From Bog-473 sp963726005 (GTDB lineage Bacteria > Actinomycetota > Acidimicrobiia > Acidimicrobiales > RAAP-2): a stretch of DNA of 64,000 nucleotides. Within the stretch, counting starts at the first letter, position 1; each line of letters starts with the position of its first letter. The DNA is taken from assembly GCA_963726005.1 (NCBI GenBank), contig CAVSAT010000001.1, positions 558,001 to 622,000 of the forward strand, written 5' to 3'. This document shows positions 28,173-37,531 of this stretch, piece by piece. Below the pieces are notes generated by a model. That model ran no database searches and had not been told where the DNA came from. It saw only the letters and a program-made list of their open reading frames with translations. The position numbers were made by a program, and so were the translations under genes.

Positions 28173-28653
28173 TGACGCGTGCGATGTGGAGCGGCGTGAA
28201 ATTCCTGTAACCCAGGATCTGGGTCGGCATGTCTTCGAACTCAGGTGCCTCGTCGCAATCTGGAGTTTGCAATGTCCCGGAGCCGTGACTGCGCGCTGAG
28301 CCACTCCCTCGATTTGCTTACTTGACTTTCTTGCAGGACGTGGTGCGACCCCGTAGGGCTATCCGTACGTGCTCCACAACGTCTACACACCGCTATGCGT
28401 TCGTTCGTTTCGGGTGCGTGGTGCTCGTCGAGCTCAGTAGCCACTCGTAGAGCCTCAGATGACGTCATCAGTCCTCCGATCCGCGCATCTCTCGAAACGT
28501 GCGTGTCCTCCTCTCCACCCTATTCCCGGGAATCAAGGGCATTTGGCTTCCACCGTGCGCCTTCCGGCATTCTGCCCCTAGCAAGGATCACCCGATGCAA
28601 TCGCTAGAAGCCAAAACCACCATCGCGGCGACCCCAGCACCTAGGCTCAGCTC
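28173..28653. other. Intergenic, no convincing gene
   Basis: About 480 bp. A minus-strand frame at 28241-28468 (75 aa, with VCRRCGARTD) is conceivable as a small Cys-containing protein, but it lacks a clear ribosome site, so I do not call it. Confidence 0.35.
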
Positions 28654-28926
28654 ATGGGACAGGGCGATGTACCTGCGTCAAAGGGTGGTCCATTCCAGCG
28701 ACGTCGAGAGAAACGGCAGCTCGAGCAGCTCGCTGCGGCATCGAAACGGGAAGTGCCACCTCCGGCTGCCACCGCTCACATCAGAGTCATCGAGGATCAA
28801 GTGGACGCAAGGGATCAGGCTCCGGAAGGACAAGAGACTGACACACCAATTGACGGTGCTTTGCAAAGACGTCCCGGAGGCTTTCATGTGCGACCCGTAC
28901 CAATAGACCAGCCGGTCGGCGAATGA
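28654..28926 (+). CDS. Small charged hypothetical protein
   Basis: 90 aa. MGQGDVPASKGGPFQRRREKRQLEQLAAASKREVPPP begins with a basic helical stretch, followed by an acidic, Gln/Pro-rich tail. It is likely disordered. There is no family and no strong ribosome site. It precedes the next plus-strand gene by 122 bp. Confidence 0.35.
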   Translation: MGQGDVPASKGGPFQRRREKRQLEQLAAASKREVPPPAATAHIRVIEDQVDARDQAPEGQETDTPIDGALQRRPGGFHVRPVPIDQPVGE

Positions 28927-29048
28927 GGAATGGTCGATTGCTCCCGCCGCCGGGTTCGAGAGACCCTCTTGGCTCACTGGAGAGTTCGAAGTAGCTTGAT
29001 CGTTGTCTTCCTCGCCCTCCGGCCTGGAAGGTAAAAACGCCCATACGT

Positions 29049-29462
29049 ATGAACGTGACAGGACGCTTCGGCTATGCGATCGACAAACGCTACCTGCCGG
29101 TCTTGCTGCCCTTTTTGCTGCGACCCGCAACGGACGGTGTCACGCTCACTGAACAAGGCGCTCTACTGGCGACCTTCGGCCTCTTCAAGATCTCTACGCC
29201 GCTTTCCAACATCACCGGTGCGCACATCACTCGGAACTACCGCTGGTGGACGGCGTTTGGGGTTCGCATGTCACGTGTTGACGACGGGCTGACCTTTGGA
29301 ACGAACCACGACGGAGGTGTGTGCATTCACTTCGCACAGAAAGTGCCGTCGCCACTGCGAAGAAGCGGCCATTCAGCCCTCACCGTGACGGTTGCCGACT
29401 TGGAGGGACTGACGGCTGCGTTGGGCGGGGACAAGGGACAGCCAGCGGCACGTTCAGCCTGA
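29049..29462 (+). CDS. Conserved hypothetical protein (PH-like beta protein)
   Basis: 137 aa. RPATDGVTLTEQGALLATFGLFKISTPLSNITGAHITRNYRWWTAFGVRMS and FGTNHDGGVCIHFAQKV, HSALTVTVADLEGLTAALG have the clear pattern of an actinobacterial family. It is beta-rich, with a hydrophilic core and conserved GLTFGTN...GVCIHF; relatives are usually annotated only as hypothetical. A PH-like fold is my guess. Start ATG 29049. Confidence 0.72.
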   Translation: MNVTGRFGYAIDKRYLPVLLPFLLRPATDGVTLTEQGALLATFGLFKISTPLSNITGAHITRNYRWWTAFGVRMSRVDDGLTFGTNHDGGVCIHFAQKVPSPLRRSGHSALTVTVADLEGLTAALGGDKGQPAARSA

Positions 29463-29961
29463 GGGATCAGAGCACGATGTCGGAGGGGACCCGCCTACAA
29501 ATGAGTGCTTGCGGATGGGGAAGATCCTGGCTGCGAGGAACTGCGACACCTGAATCCATGCCGGCCAAGGCCAGTTCCCGCCGAAGTTCGTCCGCATTCG
29601 TGACGTTTCAATGCCCCTCGGGTTATCCACAGGTTCTCGGTCTACCCGCGACTCGAAATGGATCACGGCTAAATGCCACTTCTGGGGAACCGGAGTCGTG
29701 CAGACTTAAACAGAACCATGGGACTTTTGTGCGACTCCTGCTCCCGCTTTGAGGCCCCTGGGCGCGGTCGTGGCACGACAGACATGGCCAGCATCAGTGA
29801 GGTCCGGTCCAGCCCCCATCGTCGGAGAATCCGGTCCAGCCGCGACCCACGAGACGGGCCATTCAGTGCGTCTTGCAGAGTCAATCGAACCGGAGCAACA
29901 TCGCCCGGGTCTGTAAGGCCATGACGTTCGGTCCGGCGCGAACCCGATTCAGGCGTGCGCA
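29463..29961. other. Intergenic, no gene seen
   Basis: About 500 bp before a pair of related membrane-anchored genes. It must contain their promoter; no convincing coding frame. Confidence 0.4.
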
Positions 29962-30471
29962 GTGACGGACACGATCGATGCGGATCGGTCACGTCTTGAG
30001 GCCGAAGTGCCACCAAGGCAGCGCCGTCTGACGTGGCGCACCCGACTGATCCTGTCCTTGGTGGCCGCAGCGCTGTTCGCCTCGACCTTGGGCTACCTGA
30101 TCGACGACCAGATCTCCGAACACGAACGCTTCGACCGGGCTCATGCGTCACTCGTAATCACGCGCCACCGGACTGCCACCGTTGTGCGCAATCTGGCCGT
30201 TCTCCGCCACGAGGTCTCTGTTCTCATGACGCAGATAGCGAGTGGAACGACCACGTGGAGCCAAGACACGGCTCAGCTCAAGTCGGCGCAGTCCGCTCTG
30301 GCCGTGGTTCAGGCCGACGTCGCGCAGCAGGGCACTCGCATCGGGGCACTTCACACATGTCTGGGCGGAGTGCAGCAGGCGCTAAACGCACTGGCGATCA
30401 ATAATCAGGCAACCGCCGTCTCCGAGCTGAATTCGGTGGCATCAAGCTGTGCCGCGGCTTCCGGTGTTTGA
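29962..30471 (+). CDS. Membrane-anchored protein with a TCLGG module
   Basis: 169 aa. It has a cytoplasmic N-terminus, one membrane helix (about residues 28-48), a long coiled-coil region outside (RHEVSVLMTQIASGTTTWSQDTAQLKSAQSALAVVQADV), then the module LHTCLGGVQQALNALAINNQATAVSELNSVASSC ending in a second Cys. The two cysteines could form a disulfide. The same module occurs in the next gene, whose start lies inside this one (30449), so the two are a translationally coupled, duplicated pair. Function unknown. Confidence 0.7.
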   Translation: MTDTIDADRSRLEAEVPPRQRRLTWRTRLILSLVAAALFASTLGYLIDDQISEHERFDRAHASLVITRHRTATVVRNLAVLRHEVSVLMTQIASGTTTWSQDTAQLKSAQSALAVVQADVAQQGTRIGALHTCLGGVQQALNALAINNQATAVSELNSVASSCAAASGV

Positions 30472-31789
30472 CCGGCACTCACCTCGGCACCGACGGCTCG
30501 TCCTCGCTTTGGTGACGGTGCTGTGCGCGGCCTTGCTCGCTGCCGCCATTTGGACCGACGTCGACGCACACGCGAGGACTCGCGACGAAGAGGCAGCCCT
30601 CTCCGCGGCCCGAGCGCATCTGAGCGACCTTCGCCACCAGGTGGCGATGACGGTAGCCACCAAGGCGGCCTCTACCACCAAGCGCGATGAACTCGAGGCC
30701 TTTATCGCAGTGACGCTCGGGCAAGTCTCGGCAACCAACGCATCGCTCAACACATCCAAGGTGTCCGCCTATCTCCAAGGCATCGATATCAACACTCTCG
30801 AGACCTGCCTTGGCGGCATTCAGAACGCCTTGAGCGCAATCAGGTCGAACAACAATGCCCAGGCCACCATGGACATCTCGGCCGTGTCGGCTGCGTGTAC
30901 GCAGCTGGAGGGCGGGATCTCCTCAGGACTCGTCTATCCCTTCGACTTCCCTGATCCCGACGTGATGGTGGTCGGTTCGATTTACTACGCCTACGCCACG
31001 AACTCAGTCTCGGGGAACATACAGATCATCGAATCGAGCGACCTGACGCACTGGACCGCAGTCGGCAACGCGCTGCCGAATCTGCCCTCGTGGGCGACGG
31101 CGGACTACACCTGGGCTCCGTCGGTGGCCTTCATCGGCGGCAAGTACGACCTGTACTACGCAGTTGATCCAACCGCTACGACGACCGAGTGCCTTTCGGT
31201 GGCCACAGCGACTTCGCCTCTGGGACCCTTCGTGGACTCCTCAACTGCACCTCTCGAATGCCAACCTTCGCTCGGGGGTGCCATCGACCCGGACGCCTTC
31301 GTGGACACGAACGGAACTTCCTACCTGCTGTGGAAGTCCGGGGGTGCCGGAACGTCTCGCATCTGGGCGCAACAACTCGACCCCTCCGGGACCACATTCG
31401 CCACCGGTTCGACGGCAACCACGATCCTGGTTCCGGGCCAGTCCTGGGAGGCCGGCACCGTCGAGGCACCCGACCTCGTGGCCGCCAACGGCCGGTACTT
31501 CCTGTTCTACTCAGGCAACGATTGGTCGAGCGCCAATTATGCCGTGGGGGTGGCCACATCCGCGGGACCGCTGGGGCCCTGTGGCGACGCATCGCCGAAC
31601 CCGATTCTTTCCAGTGGCAATGGCGTGAGCGGCCCGGGAGGTGAATCGGTATTCCCCGACACGAACGGCCACTTCTGGATCGCCTTCGACGCCTGGAACC
31701 CCGCCGCGGTGGGCGCTTCCAACAGTCGCGGCCTCTACCTCCGCAGCCTGGACCTGTCGGGAGTGCCCAGCGTCGGCGGTCCTCCCTGA
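30449..31789 (+). CDS. Membrane-anchored GH43-type protein with N-terminal TCLGG module
   Basis: 446 aa. A signal anchor (LVLALVTVLCAALLAAAIW), a coiled coil and LETCLGGIQNALSAIRSNNNAQATMD repeat the plan of the preceding protein. From about residue 168 a five-bladed GH43-like domain begins: LVYPFDFPDPDVMVVGSIYYAYAT with the expected catalytic Asp, SSDLTHWTAVG, YTWAPSVAFIGGKYDLYYA, GGAIDPDAFVDTNGTSYLLWKS and GTVEAPDLVAANGRYFLFYSG with a Glu candidate. GH43 members cleave arabinan or xylan. It probably acts at the cell surface. It ends convergently, overlapping the next minus-strand gene by 55 bp. Confidence 0.8.
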   Translation: MPRLPVFDRHSPRHRRLVLALVTVLCAALLAAAIWTDVDAHARTRDEEAALSAARAHLSDLRHQVAMTVATKAASTTKRDELEAFIAVTLGQVSATNASLNTSKVSAYLQGIDINTLETCLGGIQNALSAIRSNNNAQATMDISAVSAACTQLEGGISSGLVYPFDFPDPDVMVVGSIYYAYATNSVSGNIQIIESSDLTHWTAVGNALPNLPSWATADYTWAPSVAFIGGKYDLYYAVDPTATTTECLSVATATSPLGPFVDSSTAPLECQPSLGGAIDPDAFVDTNGTSYLLWKSGGAGTSRIWAQQLDPSGTTFATGSTATTILVPGQSWEAGTVEAPDLVAANGRYFLFYSGNDWSSANYAVGVATSAGPLGPCGDASPNPILSSGNGVSGPGGESVFPDTNGHFWIAFDAWNPAAVGASNSRGLYLRSLDLSGVPSVGGPP

Positions 31790-32430
31790 GGTACCAGTCG
31801 TCGTTCGGCTACTGCTCCCGGCCGCCCGTCGGATTCGGGTTCTGTGAGCGACTCTGAGGCCTGAGGTTGTTCTTGGTCGGCCATGCCTTGGGAGGGGCGC
31901 GTGTGCCCAATCAAGAAACCTATGGATGAAACGAGCCCGGTGTCCCAGTCTCCGACAAGCTCCCATGCCCGCCCGATCCCAACGAGGATTGATGCCACGA
32001 GCAGATCGCCAACCGTGGCGAGGTCTCCGGAGTGATGTGGCTCGACGATGAGTTCGACTCCAAAAACAATCTGAAGTCCGAAGATGACCAGCAGAGCAAC
32101 GATCAGGGCTATCTGAGGTCGGACATGGCGCAGTTGTGAAGGGAGCGAGACTGTGGCGCGGATCCCGGCTGCGGCAAACGTTAGTCCGATAACTCCCACG
32201 ATCGCCGCCGGATAGCCGATATTGGTTCCGGGCACCAGGCCAAACATTGAAACGGTGAATGGATTGGTGAAGGCCAGTAGTGCGGCGGCGGCCCTGAACT
32301 CACGTATGACTTGTGGATGAGCTTGCGATCGACCTTTTGACACCGACATCGCAACGAACAACAGACCGATCAGAGTTGCAGCAGAGGTTGCGATAACTAC
32401 GAACAGGCCCCTGTAATCACCAACCACCAC
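31735..32430 (-). CDS. Polytopic membrane protein
   Basis: 231 aa with four or five membrane helices: GLFVVIATSAATLIGLLFVAMSV, AALLAFTNPFTVSMFGLVP, AAIVGVIGLTFAAAGI, IALIVALLVIFGLQIVFGV, LLVASILVGIGRAW. A hydrophilic acidic and Pro-rich tail of about 50 residues follows. It resembles small unknown actinobacterial membrane proteins. Its tail overlaps the end of the GH43 gene by 55 bp on the opposite strand, which suggests the last residues are dispensable. Confidence 0.65.
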   Translation of the reverse strand: MVVGDYRGLFVVIATSAATLIGLLFVAMSVSKGRSQAHPQVIREFRAAAALLAFTNPFTVSMFGLVPGTNIGYPAAIVGVIGLTFAAAGIRATVSLPSQLRHVRPQIALIVALLVIFGLQIVFGVELIVEPHHSGDLATVGDLLVASILVGIGRAWELVGDWDTGLVSSIGFLIGHTRPSQGMADQEQPQASESLTEPESDGRPGAVAERRLVPQGGPPTLGTPDRSRLRR

Positions 32431-32873
32431 GCCTTAACCTTAGTGATCTCAATATCGCGTAGCAGTGGCCAGTTGGATCGTCCACCTCGCGCCCAGGTTC
32501 TCACAGGATCCGCTCGAAGTGACCGCTACCAGGCGAAATCCGCCGCATCCCACTTCGCGGATGGAAACGAGGCATTGAGACGGACCCTGCACCATACGGC
32601 GAGCGGGAAGCCGGACACCGCGTCGGCCTTGAGCGATGAGGCATTGCCGGAGAACGACCTGTGGGCGGGTTGCCGACGGTTCAAGAGGATCAGTGACCCA
32701 GGACGGTGTACCATTTGAGGAACCTCAATTCGGGTGAAAGCGCCGTCGCTTCCGGCGGCAAGAGTGGCAGCGCTGTGGCAACCAGATCTAATGGCGGGAC
32801 CCATGAGCCGTGGCACCTGCTCCGCCTCCACCCCACGTCTCATGGCGACGGGCGAGAAGGTTCACTGCTTGTG
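32431..32873. other. Intergenic, no gene seen
   Basis: About 440 bp between divergent membrane protein genes; presumably two promoters. No coding frame with natural composition was found. Confidence 0.4.
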
Positions 32874-33554
32874 ATGCCTCCGCCTCGTAAAGCTCTTCGC
32901 CACGCACTTCCCGTTGTGCTCGAGGGCGTTATAGGTCCTCTCGTCGTGTTCTATCTGCTCCTCGTCATCGCCGGTTTCAGAGGTGCGCTGATCGCAGCGC
33001 TCACCTGGTCCTATCTGGCACTGGGCCGGCGCCTGCTGAAGGGCGAGAGAGTATCGATGTTGTTGCTGTTCGGAACCATCCTGATCACCCTGAGGACGGT
33101 GGTTGCCTTCGTCACGGGAAGCGCTTTCATCTACTTTGCGCAACCGACGGCCGGTACCGTCGCCATCTCTGTAGCCCTACTCGTCTCCGCGGTGGTCGGC
33201 CGGCCCTTCACACAACGCTTCGCCCACGACTTTTGCCCCATGGACCCTGCAATCATGAGGCGGCCCTTAGTCCGTCGATTCTTCATACGGATCTCGGTCC
33301 TCTGGGCGACCGTCCTGATGCTCAACGCGGGGCTCGTGTTCTGGTTGCTGGTGTCATCGTCACTGCGTTCATTCGTGCTCGAGCGCTCGGTGGTGACGTA
33401 TGGGCTCACCGCCATCGCGATCTTCTTCTCCATCACCGGGTTCGTGGCAATGATGCGTCGCGACGGCATCACCGTCCAGTGGGCGAGCAACGGGCGACTC
33501 GCCTCGACTCAGAACCCTGAAGCCCCTGCCCGGCAAACTGGGGCAGCGTCATAG
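32874..33554 (+). CDS. VC0807/DUF3159-like membrane protein
   Basis: 226 aa from ATG 32874. The six or so hydrophobic spans include PLVVFYLLLVIAGFRGALIAAL, WSYLALGRRLLKGERVSMLLLFGTILITLRTVVAFVTGSAFIYF, TVAISVALLVSAVVGRPFTQR and RRFFIRISVLWATVLMLNAGLVFWLLV. The GRPFTQRFAHDF segment and overall plan match the VC0807 family of intermembrane-like proteins, whose role is poorly defined. The earlier in-frame start (32706) would add a Ser/Gly-rich stretch lacking membrane character. Confidence 0.72.
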   Translation: MPPPRKALRHALPVVLEGVIGPLVVFYLLLVIAGFRGALIAALTWSYLALGRRLLKGERVSMLLLFGTILITLRTVVAFVTGSAFIYFAQPTAGTVAISVALLVSAVVGRPFTQRFAHDFCPMDPAIMRRPLVRRFFIRISVLWATVLMLNAGLVFWLLVSSSLRSFVLERSVVTYGLTAIAIFFSITGFVAMMRRDGITVQWASNGRLASTQNPEAPARQTGAAS

Positions 33555-33801
33555 CAGCCTTGCTTCCCGTAGGTGACGGGTGGCCATCCTTCACGGCGCT
33601 GAGCCTGCACCTGCCACACCGAGCCTGAGCGGCGTCGATCGAGCAGGGTGTGCCGATGGGTCGTGGGAAGCGCCGTCCTTTGCTCTGTCCCGCTGCGCGA
33701 GCGTTCACCCAAGAGCCGAGCGGGTGCCGCTATCGCCTCAGAGAAGATAGGCCACTATCCCGGCGGATTGCGATCACCCATGCGGCTCATAACCTCTCCG
33801 T
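33555..33801. other. Intergenic, no gene seen
   Basis: About 250 bp; nothing recognised apart from the presumed promoter of the oxidoreductase. Confidence 0.4.
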
Positions 33802-34725
33802 GTGCGTCCCTTCCGATTTGGTTATCAGATTGTGGACTGCTCGGCGGCCGAGCTGAGATCACAGGCTCGAGCCGCCGAGGAGGTGGGATTCGATGTCCTG
33901 CACTCGTGTGATCACGTGAACGATGGATGGCCGCCTTTGACGCCGCTGATGGCTGCGGCCGATTGTACGACCAAGCTCCGAGTCTGCCCATTGGTCCTGA
34001 ACAACGACCTTCACCATCCGGTGCATCTGGCGCGAGAGCTGGCCAGCCTGGACCGCCTCAGTGGCGGTCGACTCGAGGTCGGCATTGGTGCTGGACACTC
34101 TTTCACCGAATACGCGGCCATTGGTCGGGCGTTTGATCCACCGTCGGTGCGAAAGGCCCGGCTGGCCGAATCCGTGGAGATCCTTCGCCAGCTGCTCGAT
34201 GGCGAGACTGTAACCCGCCACGGGGCGCACTACCAGCTCGAAGGGGTGCGCACGCTACGTTCCGCACAAGATCGCGTGCCCCTGCTCGTGGGGGTCAACG
34301 GCAAGCGGGCTCTGGCCCATGCAGTCCGGTACGCCGACATCATCGGCCTCACCATGCTCGGGCGGACACTCGAAGACGGCCAACATCATGAAGTGCGTTG
34401 GCAGCCGGAAAGGCTCGATGCAACGATTGGCCATATCCGTCAGCAGGCTGGACAACGCTGGGAACACCTGGAGCTCAACGTCCTGGTGCAAGCGGTCGTC
34501 GTCACTAGCAACCGCTTGGAGGCAGCACACGATATTGCAGCGCGGGTCCCGGGTCTCAGTGCTGATGATGTTCTCGTTACCCCGTTCGTCGCGGTCGGGA
34601 CCCACGACGAGATCGCTCACCATCTCTTGGGCTGTCGCGACCGCTGGGGCATCTCGTACTTCAGTGTGCGCGACATCGCGGGCTTCGCACCAGTGATCGA
34701 ACGACTGAGAGACAACGCCGGGTGA
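33802..34725 (+). CDS. LLM-class F420-dependent oxidoreductase
   Basis: 307 aa TIM-barrel of the luciferase-like family. RPFRFGYQIVDCSAAELRSQARAAEEVGFDVLHSCDHV, VCPLVLNNDLHHPVHLARELASLDRLSGGRLEVGIGAGH and EYAAIGRAFDPPSVRKARLAESVEILRQLLDGE are standard motifs for flavin or F420 binding. Actinobacteria commonly use F420 with this fold, but the substrate is unknown. GTG start 33802. It stands alone, with no close operon partner. Confidence 0.88.
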   Translation: MRPFRFGYQIVDCSAAELRSQARAAEEVGFDVLHSCDHVNDGWPPLTPLMAAADCTTKLRVCPLVLNNDLHHPVHLARELASLDRLSGGRLEVGIGAGHSFTEYAAIGRAFDPPSVRKARLAESVEILRQLLDGETVTRHGAHYQLEGVRTLRSAQDRVPLLVGVNGKRALAHAVRYADIIGLTMLGRTLEDGQHHEVRWQPERLDATIGHIRQQAGQRWEHLELNVLVQAVVVTSNRLEAAHDIAARVPGLSADDVLVTPFVAVGTHDEIAHHLLGCRDRWGISYFSVRDIAGFAPVIERLRDNAG

Positions 34726-34830
34726 CCCGGTTAGCCTCGACGGCCCGGCCACGCTGAGACCGCCGAACTGGGCAGCTGGAATTCGGCGACCTTCGGAAGC
34801 AACTCGGGATGTCTGGTTCTTAGTGAACCT

Positions 34831-35139
34831 CTAGATCGATTTGCGGTATGCAACTCCCTCACCAAGAAGACGCGTCGTCTCGGTGATGTCGTTTACTGGG
34901 ATTATCTCGAAATCCAAGTAGGTGCCGAACTTCGCCGGAGCTTCTGCGAGGGAATCTGGATTGTCGGTTTCGACGACTGCGAAACCGCCCGTACCGTCGA
35001 GACGACCTAAGAACTGATGAAACGTTTCGTCCGTTGGCGGCGACCACTTCCCAAAGACCTCGAGCACACGAGCTGCCGCAGCCTCATTGTCCGCCGCCGA
35101 TGCACCGCTCCGAACCTTCCAGGTCACTACGAATTTCAT
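34831..35139 (-). CDS. DUF3303 family protein
   Basis: 102 aa from ATG 35139, with GAGAGGAG upstream. KFVVTWKVRSGASAADNEAAAARVLEVFGKWSPPTDETFHQFLGRLDGTGGFAVVETDNPDSL and EIIPVNDITETTRLL match the small ferredoxin-fold family DUF3303. The function is not established. The longer frame starting at 35190 is less likely given the ribosome site. It is distantly similar in pattern to the gene at 13286-13576. Confidence 0.78.
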   Translation of the reverse strand: MKFVVTWKVRSGASAADNEAAAARVLEVFGKWSPPTDETFHQFLGRLDGTGGFAVVETDNPDSLAEAPAKFGTYLDFEIIPVNDITETTRLLGEGVAYRKSI

Positions 35140-35401
35140 TGTCCACTCCTCTCGCGGTCCTGTCTTCGTGACGTTGGTCTGGTCTAGCACCGCATTCCTG
35201 CTGTGCCAACCGGACTGCGAAGGCTGAGTGCCGCTCAGGCGCGTTCGCTTTGACTTGGCGTCGTCACCTGCCGTAGATCATCCCGGAGTCCCGCTGAGTG
35301 ACATCCGGTCCTGGCGACAGAGGGACACACTGTTCGCCTCGGAGGCTCTGCTTACACCCAGGCACCTGGGAAGTTGTGCAGCTCCGGGGAAGGACGAGCT
35401 G

Positions 35402-35611
35402 TTATTGGACGATTTCGTCGCTGTCCAACCGCTGGGCATATCCGAAAGGACCAACAACGCCCTCTTCGCCTGACCAATAGAAGGGGTCGTCGATGCACCT
35501 GCCGCCACGATTGTTTCCCGAGAGCATGCTCATCGCCAAGCCGCCCGCCAGAGACGCAGCGATGCGGATTCGAGCAACGAGGCCTGGGTGTCGAATCTGA
35601 CACAATTTCAT
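35402..35611 (-). CDS. Possible small secreted protein
   Basis: 69 aa from ATG 35611 (aaggcgg upstream). KLCQIRHPGLVARIRIAASLAGGLAMSML looks like a short signal-anchor, followed by NNRGGRCIDDPFYWSGEEGVVGPFGYAQRLDSDEIVQ. Composition is plausible but nothing corroborates it. Confidence 0.33.
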   Translation of the reverse strand: MKLCQIRHPGLVARIRIAASLAGGLAMSMLSGNNRGGRCIDDPFYWSGEEGVVGPFGYAQRLDSDEIVQ

Positions 35612-35760
35612 GAGTCCGCCTTCCCTCAGCACGGAGTTCCGCCCCGTACGGCTCCGTCGACGCCCCCTGGAGACACCAACTCTTGAGGAGCTGATCACAA
35701 GGTCTTCCTGGGCGAGCACGATCAGAGCACCCGTCCCACCATCGGTTGGTGCCAGCGAGT

Positions 35761-35794
35761 CCCGATGGATCGGGATACCCGATGGATCGGGATA
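35761..35794. repeat. 17-bp perfect tandem repeat, each unit palindromic
   Basis: CCCGATGGATCGGGATA occurs twice head to tail. Within each unit CCCGAT and ATCGGG form an inverted repeat around GG. It lies about 330 bp upstream of the PilZ gene and could be an operator pair or a simple duplication. Confidence 0.55.
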
Positions 35795-36122
35795 ACAGCC
35801 CTCGGAGGTCATGGTCACCAACATCGACCACCGTTAGCCCCGCCGAAAGCGCTCTTTGGCGAACTCACGGCGCGAATTCGGTCCTCTGAGGTCGCTCTGA
35901 TTGTGCAGCCCTACGACCTACCCGGCGGTAAGAGACACGTCGAGAGTTCCGGAAGAATTCATGCGGCGCACAACGCCTCGGCAACGGATCGACAACGAAA
36001 GCGAGGATGGGCGTTGGCTGCCTCAAGACGGCCCGAAATCCAGTCGATGTGAGCGTTGGAGCGGCGTTGCGTTGAGTGCTCGGCATCGTTTCGACACAGC
36101 ACCGGCGGAGCGGGGGTACAGG

Positions 36123-36941
36123 ATGAGGAACAAGGCCCGGGAGGGAATCCGGCTCGTTCAACAGGTGGAGCTGGAGGAGTGGCTCAGCCGGGCTTACCGA
36201 CACTGGAACCCGATCATGGCTGCCGGGCGTCACTTCAATGCTCTCATCGACGAGAACGGACAGACTCCCGACCTGACCGACTACGACGACCTCTATGACC
36301 TGGCCAACCTGGCGGTCACGTGGCTCGAGGACAACCCGTGTCCGGACAAGGCAGTCGGGACACGGCTCACGGCACAGATGATGGGGTATCGCGCCGTCGC
36401 CGACACCGTACGCGCGACCATTACCGACGAGGATGGCGACGCCATGGGAGCTCGACTTCGTCACCTTCGCGATGTGATCGACCAACACACCGAGGCGATT
36501 GACGGAGCGGTTCCAAGTCGCAGGGAGTTGCTTCCCGAGAATGATGCGGCGCAACGAGGGTCAGTCGTGCATATGCGTCGTCGAGTACCACGCCAACCTG
36601 CGGGCTGGGATGGGAGCTGCCACATCGAAGGCGAGTCCACTGATACGCGACGAGAGTGCCGCGTCATCGACATCTCGATGCTCGGTCTCGGAATCACGTT
36701 GAATCACCCCAATACGTCAGAAGTCTTGGGCCGCCACATCTCGGTGGACGTTGCCGCGGTCGGTGACTCTGTGAGCATTCGCCTTGAAGGAGTGGTCACA
36801 AACGCGCAGCCGACCCTGGGTGGAGCAGTCCGGATTGGAATCGCGTTCGATGAGCTTTCCCGGTCCGATGCAGGAATGTCCCTCCACAGCATCACGAACG
36901 ATCTCCGCGAGAGCGCGGTAGCGACCAGGCGCAGCCCATAA
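36123..36941 (+). CDS. PilZ-domain protein with N-terminal NPCP helical module
   Basis: 272 aa from ATG 36123. Residues about 10-130 form a helical module with TWLEDNPCPDKAVGTRL and RLRHLRDVIDQHTEAID, the same signature as the proteins at 38463 and 40572. Residues about 155-255 are PilZ-like: RRVPRQPAGW (degenerate RxxxR), ECRVIDISMLGLGITL (the D/NxSxxG site) and GGAVRIGIAFDELS. PilZ domains bind cyclic di-GMP, so this may connect that signal to the helical module. A further in-frame upstream extension lacks resemblance and is dropped. Confidence 0.72.
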   Translation: MRNKAREGIRLVQQVELEEWLSRAYRHWNPIMAAGRHFNALIDENGQTPDLTDYDDLYDLANLAVTWLEDNPCPDKAVGTRLTAQMMGYRAVADTVRATITDEDGDAMGARLRHLRDVIDQHTEAIDGAVPSRRELLPENDAAQRGSVVHMRRRVPRQPAGWDGSCHIEGESTDTRRECRVIDISMLGLGITLNHPNTSEVLGRHISVDVAAVGDSVSIRLEGVVTNAQPTLGGAVRIGIAFDELSRSDAGMSLHSITNDLRESAVATRRSP

Positions 36942-37531
36942 CTCCTCAGAGCTGGGCGCGCTCACTTTCGGCGCATGCTCCCTACACGTCCACATGTGTC
37001 ACGCACTTCCTCTGACGTCCTCCGGAGTCAATCCCATGTGGCTGCCGGCAGGGGGTGGGACCGATCACCGCCGGCTTCAGCGATGCCCGGGTGCTCACGG
37101 CGGCCGTCTCCTGCCGCCGGTGCCCGAGCGGTAGGCCCGTTAGTCACGCTTGCGGGGAAATTCACAAAGTGCCGAACCAGCCCTCCACCTGCCAGAACGC
37201 GCGTCCAAGGGTCCTGGCGACGGACGGTCCCGCCGAACTGTGCATCGGCCGCGCAAGCGGGCCTTCCCGCTTCGCTCGGACAAGGATCGAGACGGGGCAG
37301 AGAGGGTCGTCTCGCCACTGGGGTGACTCGTACGAACAAGGCGGGAACGGAGGATGAAATGTTGGTGACACCACCGCACATCCGCGCAACGCTCGTTGAT
37401 CGGAAAGCCGCTCTGCCTAATGATCGTCGGAAAGGTTCCGCCAACGGTGTCTGAGACAGCCTGCGCCGGCCTGGCACGGCAGACCGTCGTACGGCGAGGA
37501 GATGATGTGAAAATACTGAGCTGGCGGCTGG
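36942..37531. other. Intergenic, no gene seen
   Basis: About 590 bp; several overlapping open frames on both strands but none with natural composition. Confidence 0.4.

Noticed and set aside
28241..28468. 75-aa minus-strand frame with VCRRCGARTD
   Set aside because: Possible small Cys protein, but no ribosome site, no family and no neighbour support.
29669..30151. 160-codon minus-strand frame before the TCLGG gene
   Set aside because: Ser/Arg-rich composition with no family likeness, overlapping the next gene's start.
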